Shown: one piece after another, positions 57,879-64,000 of the stretch
Numbering within the stretch: position 1 is the stretch's first letter
Layout of the letters: each line of letters opens with the position of its first letter
DNA from: CF-13 sp035279665
Lineage (GTDB): Bacteria; Chloroflexota; Dormibacteria; CF-121
Assembly (NCBI GenBank): GCA_035279665.1
Contig: DATEHI010000131.1
Coordinates: 18,189 to 82,188, forward strand
DNA length: 64,000 nt
Direction of reading: 5' to 3'
Position numbers and translations under genes: made by a program
The notes under the pieces: generated by a model
What the model was told of the DNA's origin: nothing
The model's database searches: none
The model's input: only the letters and a program-made list of their open reading frames with translations

Positions 57879-59783
57879 ATGGCAAAGACTGTAGGCATCG
57901 ATCTGGGGACCACGAACTCGGTTATCGCCGTCATGGAAGCCGGCGAGCCGGTCGTCATTCCGAACGCCGAAGGCGGGCGGACGACGCCGTCGGTCGTCGC
58001 CTTCACGAAGTCGGGGGAGCGTCTTGTTGGCCAGCTGGCCCGACGGCAGGCGGCCGTCAATCCGGAGAACACCGTCTACTCGATCAAGCGCTTCATGGGT
58101 CGCAAATACGATGAGGTCGAGACCGAGCGGAGGATCGTGCCGTACAAGGTCGTCGCCGGCAAGGATGGCCGCGTCGAGGTCGAGATCCAGGGAACGCGTC
58201 ACACCCCGGAGCAGATCTCGGCCATGATCCTGCAGAAGCTGAAGACCGACGCGGAAGCCTACCTTGGCGAGAAGGTCACGGACGCGGTCATCACCGTGCC
58301 GGCCTACTTCAACGACTCGCAGCGGCAGGCCACCAAGAACGCCGGCGAGATCGCCGGCCTCAACGTCGTTCGCATCATCAACGAGCCGACCGCGGCTGCG
58401 CTCGCCTACGGCCTCGACAAGAAAGAAAACGAGAAGATCCTCGTGTTCGACCTCGGTGGCGGCACCTATGACGTGTCCGTGCTGGAGATCGGCGAGGGCG
58501 TCTTCGAGGTCAAGGCAACCAACGGCGATACCCACCTCGGTGGAGACGACTACGACCGCCGGCTCGTGGACTACATCGCCGACGAGTTCAAGAAGCAACA
58601 GGGAATCGATCTGCGGCAGGACCGCCAGGCCCTGCAGCGTCTGACCGAGGCCGCGGAGAAGGCCAAGATCGAGCTCTCCAGCCGGATGGAGACCGAGGTC
58701 AACCTGCCGTTCATCACCGCGGACCAGAACGGCCCCAAGCACCTCGAGATCAAGATCACGAGGGCGAAGTTCGAGCAGTTGACGGCGGACCTCACGGAAA
58801 AGACGATCGCGCCGTTCAACGCGGCGCTCAAGGATGCCGGGCTGACCCCGGCCGATCTGAACGAGGTGATCCTCGTGGGCGGCGCGACCCGCATGCCGGC
58901 CATCCAGGAACTGGTCAAGAAGCTGACGAACGGCAAGGAGCCACATCGTGGCATCAACCCGGACGAAGTGGTCGCCGTGGGCGCCGCCATCCAGGCGGGC
59001 GTACTCAAGGGCGAGGTCAAGGACGTTCTCCTGCTCGACGTCACACCGCTGTCGCTCGGGCTGGAGACCCTCGGTGGGGTCAACACCAAGTTGATCGAGC
59101 GCAACACGACGATCCCGACCTCGAAGAGCCAGGTGTTCTCGACCGCGTCGGATAACCAGCCATCGGTCGAGATCCACGTCCTGCAAGGCGAGCGCGAGAT
59201 GGCGTCGGCCAACAAGACGTTGGGCAAGTTCCACCTCGACGGCATCGCGCCGGCACCCCGTGGGGTTCCGCAGGTCGAGGTGACCTTCGACATCGACGCC
59301 AACGGCATCCTCAACGTGCGGGCCAAGGACCTCGGGACTGGAAAGGAACAGAAGGTGACGATCACCGCCTCCACCACGTTGAATAAGGACGAGGTCTCCA
59401 AGATGGTGCGCGACGCCGAGGCGCATGCCGAGGAAGATCGCAAGCATCGCGAGGAAGTGGAGGCTCGCAATCAGGCGGACAGCCTCGTCTACCAGGCCGA
59501 GAAACAGCTGCAGGAGAATGCCGCCAAGATCGACGCCTCGGTCCGGTCAGAGGTCGAGAGCAAGATCGAGCCGGTGAAGCAAGCGATCAAGGACAACGAC
59601 GTCGAGCGCATGCGGTCCACCAGCCAGGAGCTGGCGACCGCCATGCAGAAGATCGGCGAAGCCGTCTACCAGCAGGCGCAGGGCGCCGGCGCGGCGGCCC
59701 AATCGGCCACCGGCACGGACGGCCCCAAATCCGGCAAGCCGGGCGATGGCGACGTAGTGGACGCCGACTTCAAAGAGGTCTAA
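57879..59783 (+). CDS. dnaK: Chaperone DnaK (Hsp70)
   Basis: A 634-residue Hsp70: IDLGTTNSVIAVMEAGEP at the N terminus, FDLGGGTYDVSVLEIG, the linker DVLLLDVTPLSLGLETLGG and an Ala/Gly-rich C-terminal lid. It folds clients with ATP. ATG 57879 follows AAGGAG (57865-57870). grpE and dnaJ, commonly adjacent, are absent from the window. Confidence 0.97.
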   Translation: MAKTVGIDLGTTNSVIAVMEAGEPVVIPNAEGGRTTPSVVAFTKSGERLVGQLARRQAAVNPENTVYSIKRFMGRKYDEVETERRIVPYKVVAGKDGRVEVEIQGTRHTPEQISAMILQKLKTDAEAYLGEKVTDAVITVPAYFNDSQRQATKNAGEIAGLNVVRIINEPTAAALAYGLDKKENEKILVFDLGGGTYDVSVLEIGEGVFEVKATNGDTHLGGDDYDRRLVDYIADEFKKQQGIDLRQDRQALQRLTEAAEKAKIELSSRMETEVNLPFITADQNGPKHLEIKITRAKFEQLTADLTEKTIAPFNAALKDAGLTPADLNEVILVGGATRMPAIQELVKKLTNGKEPHRGINPDEVVAVGAAIQAGVLKGEVKDVLLLDVTPLSLGLETLGGVNTKLIERNTTIPTSKSQVFSTASDNQPSVEIHVLQGEREMASANKTLGKFHLDGIAPAPRGVPQVEVTFDIDANGILNVRAKDLGTGKEQKVTITASTTLNKDEVSKMVRDAEAHAEEDRKHREEVEARNQADSLVYQAEKQLQENAAKIDASVRSEVESKIEPVKQAIKDNDVERMRSTSQELATAMQKIGEAVYQQAQGAGAAAQSATGTDGPKSGKPGDGDVVDADFKEV

Positions 59784-59801
59784 GCCAAGACTGGTCTCGC
59801 T

Positions 59802-59831
59802 CTTTCGCTCCTCTCCCGCGGGGAGCGAAAG
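59802..59831 (+). terminator. Hairpin between dnaK and clpB
   Basis: CTTTCGCTCC (59802-59811) pairs perfectly with GGAGCGAAAG (59822-59831) around a 10-nt loop, 18 bp after dnaK. There is no T-run, so it may be a partial terminator or mRNA stabiliser. Confidence 0.55.
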
Positions 59832-59895
59832 GGCGGGGTCGGCATTTGTCTGCGAGGCCGTTTAGGGACTAATCTCAGTCGGGTACACCCACACC

Positions 59896-62511
59896 ATGGC
59901 GTTTCGCCCTGACCGATTAACAGAGAAGACGCAGGAGGCTATCCAGCAAGCGCAGACGCTCGCCCAGGAAGCCCAGCACCAGGAAATCACGCCGGAACAC
60001 CTGCTCCTCGCGCTGCTGCAGCAGCAGGATGGGACGGTTCCGCCAATCCTGCAGCAGATCGGCGTCGATCCGGCTCGGGTGGCGTCCGACCTCAAAGCCC
60101 AGCTCGATCGCTTGCCCAAGGTCTATGGGGCCGAAACCTATCTTGGTTCTCGCCTTCGCCGGCTGCTCGACGCGGCCTCCAGTGAGATGGAGCGGCTCAA
60201 GGACGAGTACCTCTCGACCGAGCACCTGCTGCTCGCGATCGTCGACGAGGCAAACAGCGAAGGCGCACGGATCTTGCAGCGGATCGGTGTCACGCGCGAG
60301 AAGATCCTCGACGCGCTCACCAAGGTCCGCGGTTCGTCCCGCGTGACCGATGCCACCCCGGAGTCCAAGTTCCAGGCGCTGGAGAAGTACACGCGGGACC
60401 TCACCGCCCTGGCACGCGAGGGCAAGCTCGACCCGGTCATCGGTCGCGAGCAGGAGATCCGGCGCGTCATCCAGGTGCTCTCGCGTCGGACGAAGAACAA
60501 CCCCGTCTTGATTGGTGAGGCGGGCGTCGGCAAGACGGCCATCGCCGAAGGGCTTGCGCAGCGGATCGCGCAGGGTGATGTGCCCGAGTCGCTCAAAGAC
60601 AAACGCGTCCATTCGCTGGATCTCGGTTCATTGATCGCCGGCACCAAGTACCGCGGCGAGTTCGAGGACCGACTGAAGGCTCTTCTGAAAGAGATCGAGT
60701 CATCGAACGGCCAGGTGATCCTTTTCATCGACGAGCTTCACACACTGGTGGGCGCCGGGGCGGCCGAGGGGGCGATGGACGCCTCCAACCTGCTGAAGCC
60801 CGCGCTGGCCCGCGGCCAGCTCCGTTGCGTCGGCGCGACGACCCTCGACGAGTACCGCAAGCACATTGAGAAAGATGCGGCGCTGGAACGGCGCTTCCAG
60901 CCCATCTTCGTCGCCGAGCCGTCGGTCGAGGACACCATATCGATCCTGCGCGGCTTGAAGGAAAAGTACGAGGTCCATCACGGCGTGCGGATTACCGACT
61001 CCGCGATCGTGGCGGCCGCAGTGCTGTCGCATCGCTACATCACCGATCGCTTCCTGCCGGACAAGGCGATCGATCTGATCGATGAAGCCGCCTCCAGCCT
61101 GCGCATGGAGATCGACAGTCTGCCCCAGGAGCTTGATGAGATCGAGCGCCAGATTCGGCAGCTCGAGATCGAGCGGCAGGCGCTCAAGAAAGAACAAGAC
61201 CGCGCCTCCAAGGATCGCCTCAACGCGATCGAGAGGGAGCTGGCCAACCTGCAGGAAAAGAGCAAGGTCATGCGGTCGCAGTGGCAGCAGGAGAAGGCGC
61301 TGATCCAGCAGATCCGCGAGCTCAAGGCGCGCCAGGAGCAGCTGCGTATCGAAGCCGAACGCGCCGAGCGCATGGCGGATTTCGAAGCCGCCGCCCGCCT
61401 CAAGTACGGCGAGATGCCCAAGGTCCAGCAGGAGCTGGAGGCCAGGAATGCCGAGCTGATCGCGCTCCAGAAGGAGCACCGCCTGCTGAAGGAAGAGGTC
61501 GACGAGGAGGACATCGCCAAGATCGTCTCCCGCTGGACCGGGATCCCGGTGCAGAAGATGCTCGAGGGCGAGATCCAGAAGCTCGTTCAGATGGAGGATC
61601 GCCTCCACGCCCGCGTGGTCGGCCAGGAACAGGCCGTCAGGGCGGTCGCCAACGCCGTACGTCGTGGCCGCGCCGGACTCAGCGATCCCAACCGGCCGAT
61701 CGGATCGTTCATCTTCCTCGGGCCCACGGGCGTTGGGAAGACGGAGCTGGCTCGCGCGCTGGCGGAATTCCTTTTCGACAACGAGCAGGCCATGATCCGC
61801 ATCGACATGTCGGAATACATGGAGAAGCACACCGTGGCGCGGCTGGTCGGCGCCCCGCCTGGCTATGTCGGGTATGAGGAAGGCGGTCAGCTCACCGAGG
61901 CGGTACGGCGCCGGCCCTACGCGGTCATTCTCTTCGATGAGATCGAGAAGGCACACCCCGATGTGTTCAACATCCTGCTCCAGCTCCTCGAGGACGGGCG
62001 CCTGACCGACGGCCAGGGTCGCACGGTCGACTTCCGCAACACGGTGGTCATCATGACGTCCAACCTCGGCAGCCACATCCTGCAGGATCAGAACCTGACC
62101 GAGGAGGACAAAGAGAAGGCGGTCCTCGAGGCGGTGCGGCACAATTTCCGTCCCGAGTTCCTCAACCGTGTGGACGAAATCATCATCTTCAAGCCACTGA
62201 CCCGCGACCAGATCAAGCACATCGTCAACATCCAGCTGGAGCGGCTGCGCAAGCGTCTCGCCGAGCGGCGCATCACGCTGCAGCTGACGCCGGCCGCTCT
62301 CGAGCTGATCGCCAACGAAGGCTACGACCCGGTGTACGGGGCGCGCCCCCTGAAGCGAGTCATTCAGCGTCGCATCCAGGACCCGCTGGCCATGGCCGTC
62401 CTCGACGGCAAGTTCCGCGAGGGCGATACCGTCCTGGTCGATGCCGAGAAGGGCGAGCTCGTACTGCGCAAGGCCGGCGCCAAGGAACACGCCGGCGTCG
62501 CCGCCAGCTAA
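59896..62511 (+). CDS. clpB: Disaggregase ClpB
   Basis: An 871-residue AAA+ disaggregase: N domain (1-145), NBD1 with Walker A GEAGVGKT (207-214), a coiled-coil M domain (about 405-525), NBD2 with GPTGVGKT (609-616) and the ClpB C-terminal domain. It works with DnaK to rescue aggregates; the two genes form a heat-stress pair. No ClpP-binding IGF loop is visible. ATG 59896. Confidence 0.97.
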   Translation: MAFRPDRLTEKTQEAIQQAQTLAQEAQHQEITPEHLLLALLQQQDGTVPPILQQIGVDPARVASDLKAQLDRLPKVYGAETYLGSRLRRLLDAASSEMERLKDEYLSTEHLLLAIVDEANSEGARILQRIGVTREKILDALTKVRGSSRVTDATPESKFQALEKYTRDLTALAREGKLDPVIGREQEIRRVIQVLSRRTKNNPVLIGEAGVGKTAIAEGLAQRIAQGDVPESLKDKRVHSLDLGSLIAGTKYRGEFEDRLKALLKEIESSNGQVILFIDELHTLVGAGAAEGAMDASNLLKPALARGQLRCVGATTLDEYRKHIEKDAALERRFQPIFVAEPSVEDTISILRGLKEKYEVHHGVRITDSAIVAAAVLSHRYITDRFLPDKAIDLIDEAASSLRMEIDSLPQELDEIERQIRQLEIERQALKKEQDRASKDRLNAIERELANLQEKSKVMRSQWQQEKALIQQIRELKARQEQLRIEAERAERMADFEAAARLKYGEMPKVQQELEARNAELIALQKEHRLLKEEVDEEDIAKIVSRWTGIPVQKMLEGEIQKLVQMEDRLHARVVGQEQAVRAVANAVRRGRAGLSDPNRPIGSFIFLGPTGVGKTELARALAEFLFDNEQAMIRIDMSEYMEKHTVARLVGAPPGYVGYEEGGQLTEAVRRRPYAVILFDEIEKAHPDVFNILLQLLEDGRLTDGQGRTVDFRNTVVIMTSNLGSHILQDQNLTEEDKEKAVLEAVRHNFRPEFLNRVDEIIIFKPLTRDQIKHIVNIQLERLRKRLAERRITLQLTPAALELIANEGYDPVYGARPLKRVIQRRIQDPLAMAVLDGKFREGDTVLVDAEKGELVLRKAGAKEHAGVAAS

Positions 62512-62556
62512 GACCACTCCGGGCGTTGGAGCCGTAGAATAGCGCAGCGTTCGCGA

Positions 62557-62631
62557 GCCGCCTTAGCTCAGCGGTAGAGCAATGGTTTCGTAAACCATCG
62601 GTCCGGGGTTCGAATCCCCGAGGCGGCTCCA
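62557..62631 (+). tRNA. tRNA-Thr (anticodon CGT)
   Basis: Full cloverleaf: acceptor GCCGCCT/AGGCGGC, D arm GCTC-AGCGGTA-GAGC, anticodon arm ATGGT-TTCGTAA-ACCAT with CGT at 62589-62591, T arm CGGGG-TTCGAAT-CCCCG and an encoded CCA. TAGAAT at 62535-62540 may be its -10 box. Confidence 0.97.
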
Positions 62632-62644
62632 AACCTGCTCAGTG

Positions 62645-62914
62645 CTACTCCAAGTTGCGAAGGGCGACGGCCAGCACGACGACGCCCACAACAATGAGGG
62701 CAAGGAAAAGCGCGAGTGAAAGGTACGTGCCTTCGTTCGCACAGGGAACCCAGTCGCATTTGCCTTCCCGCTCCAGTGAGATAAGTTGGAAAGCTCCGTA
62801 AGCCTGCCACGCACCCACGGCGGTGGAAACCGCTCCGACGCCTAGCGCAGCCAGATAGATCGGGCCACGTTTCACAGGCATGAGACGTAACCCTAGCAAA
62901 GGGTTCCACGACAT
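62645..62914 (-). CDS. Small membrane protein (89 aa)
   Basis: A protein with two TM segments (about 18-42 and 66-86) separated by a loop with CDWVPC, a possible disulfide. ATG 62914 (MSWNPLLGL) or ATG 62881 (MPVKRGPIYL) could start it. It diverges from the glycosylase gene. No family recognised. Confidence 0.6.
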   Translation of the reverse strand: MSWNPLLGLRLMPVKRGPIYLAALGVGAVSTAVGAWQAYGAFQLISLEREGKCDWVPCANEGTYLSLALFLALIVVGVVVLAVALRNLE

Positions 62915-62956
62915 CAGTCCGCCCCGAGGATGACACGCTCTGACTAAGCTTCGTCG

Positions 62957-64000
62957 GTGCGCACCATCTCGCCAACCACCGCCCGGCGGTTGGCGATCAC
63001 ACGCCAGCGATTGGCCGCTAAGAAGAGCAAACCGAACGCTGACGGCATCTTCGACGTCGTCAAGGATCTCGGGTTCCTGCAACTCGACCCGACCAGCGTG
63101 GTGGCGCCCAGCCACCAGCTCGTCGTCTTCAGCCGCGTCGGGTCGTTCCAGCCAAAGCACCTGGAGACCTTGCTCTGGGATGAGCGCCGCCTCTTCGAGT
63201 CCTGGGCGCATGCCGCATCGATCGTGGTGACCGAGCACTATCCGATCTACCGCTGGATCATGCACCGGGTGGCCACCGGGAAGGGCTTTTGGCACGGCTT
63301 CACGGCTTCAGGCGAGCGACAGTCGCAGCGCGTCCTCGCGTGGATGAAGGCAAACGACTCGCTGCGGCGCAGCATCCTTGGGCAGATTCGTGAACGTGGC
63401 CCGCTACCATCGCGCGCCTTCGAGGATCAGTCGAGCGGCTCCTGGCGGAGCAGCGGGTGGAACAGCGGCCGCAACGTCGGCATGATGCTCTTCTACCTGC
63501 AGATGATGGGACAGCTGATGGTCGCGGGGCGAAGCGGTGGTCAAAAACTGTGGGATCTTTCGGACCGGTGTCTGCCCTCGTGGACTCCAAAGACCAGGCT
63601 GGGGGAGCCGGCGATCGTCCGCTGGGCGGCCGAAATCTCGCTGAGGGCGCTTGGTGTCGCATCGCCCACGGATATCCGCGATCATTTCATCCGCTGGAAG
63701 TACGTGAATCTGCCGGCGGCATTGGCCTCCCTGGAGAAGCAGGGGCGAATCGTACCCGTCACCGTGCGAGACGCGGATCGGTCGTGGCCGGGCGTTTGCT
63801 ATGTGCACGCGGATGACCTCGCGCTTCTCGACCGACTCGAGGCCGGCGAGTGGAAGCCACGGACCACGCTACTATCCCCGTTCGACAACTTGATCATCGA
63901 CCGCGGACGTACTCGCCGGATGTTTGGCTTCGACTACACGATGGAGATTTACGTCCCTGCGGCAAAGCGGCGCTACGGGTACTACGCGATGCCCGTCCTC
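62957..64000 (+). CDS. AlkZ/YcaQ-type DNA glycosylase (winged-helix), 3'-truncated
   Basis: 348 codons are open to the window end. The catalytic QxD motif is LQLDPTSVVAPSHQLVV, followed by FESWAHAAS and the C-terminal family signature LLSPFDNLIIDRGRTRRMFGFDYTMEIYVPAAKRRYGYY (outline). Members unhook interstrand crosslinks or remove alkylated bases. GTG 62957 gives MRTISPTTARRLAITRQRLA, a normal start for the family. The last residues are beyond the window. Confidence 0.9.
   Translation, partial: MRTISPTTARRLAITRQRLAAKKSKPNADGIFDVVKDLGFLQLDPTSVVAPSHQLVVFSRVGSFQPKHLETLLWDERRLFESWAHAASIVVTEHYPIYRWIMHRVATGKGFWHGFTASGERQSQRVLAWMKANDSLRRSILGQIRERGPLPSRAFEDQSSGSWRSSGWNSGRNVGMMLFYLQMMGQLMVAGRSGGQKLWDLSDRCLPSWTPKTRLGEPAIVRWAAEISLRALGVASPTDIRDHFIRWKYVNLPAALASLEKQGRIVPVTVRDADRSWPGVCYVHADDLALLDRLEAGEWKPRTTLLSPFDNLIIDRGRTRRMFGFDYTMEIYVPAAKRRYGYYAMPVL

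Noticed and set aside
57777..59447. Minus-strand ORF of 556 codons opposite dnaK
   Set aside because: Known type of antisense shadow on dnaK; composition is that of reversed dnaK codons.

Overview
The window is 64 kb of a GC-rich (roughly two-thirds G+C by eye) chromosome, densely packed and mostly housekeeping. The gene order points to a Gram-positive-type (terrabacterial) lineage: a complete mraZ-to-ftsZ division/cell-wall cluster with the small basic protein gene between ftsQ and ftsA, followed by nrdR, ylmD/E/G-type genes, ileS, lspA and rluD. GTG/TTG starts, 4-bp stop/start overlaps and the protein flavour would fit Chloroflexota or Dormibacterota, but that is an inference; no 16S gene is present.

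Layout. 1-2420: the end of an isopropylmalate/tartrate-dehydrogenase-type gene and a fused, swivel-first aconitase-family enzyme. 2426-4392 (minus): a membrane HD-GYP c-di-GMP phosphodiesterase coupled to a 69-residue peptide. 4922-9395 (minus): pdhA-pdhB-pdhC plus an alpha-isopropylmalate-synthase-family enzyme. 9448-12408: a membrane protein with a poly-Thr tail, RNase HIII and an MFS transporter whose 3' end overlaps the RNase P RNA gene (12332-12714). 12781-14614: an ECF sigma factor and a membrane-anchored seven-Asp-box propeller. 14920-31850: promoter with MraZ boxes, then mraZ-rsmH-ftsL-ftsI-murF-mraY-murD-ftsW-murG-(Mpl-like ligase)-murB-ddl-ftsQ-sbp-ftsA-ftsZ. No murE is present, and the murC slot holds an Mpl-like ligase. 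32053-44144: nrdR, ylmD/E/G, ileS (type 2 with a swapped GXHH signature), lspA, rluD, gmk, coaBC, priA, def, fmt, smpB; then an Flp pilin (minus) and tmRNA. 44862-47530 (minus): lipoprotein, membrane, TPR and small protein of unknown role. 47643-53104: a secreted phosphoesterase and an operon for acyl-CoA chemistry (enoyl-CoA hydratase, two CoA-transferase subunits, acyl-CoA synthetase). 53167-54821: zinc-ribbon membrane protein, single-domain response regulator, CPBP protease. 54824-57759 (minus): a tightly overlapping five-gene operon, TrkA-N protein, a 63-residue peptide made of 11-residue repeats, APC permease, 57-residue membrane peptide, membrane-anchored UspA protein. 57879-62511: dnaK and clpB. 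Then tRNA-Thr(CGT), a small membrane protein and an AlkZ/YcaQ-type DNA glycosylase cut by the window end.

Most distinctive signals: a 33-bp repeat that forms a tandem array coding a coupled peptide between trkA and the permease, with one identical copy 42 kb away inside rsmH; a second near-identical element at the 3' ends of pdhA and the permease; IleRS2 with GIHH; the Mpl-like ligase in the murC position; and CTG codons that look like true starts at CTGA junctions.
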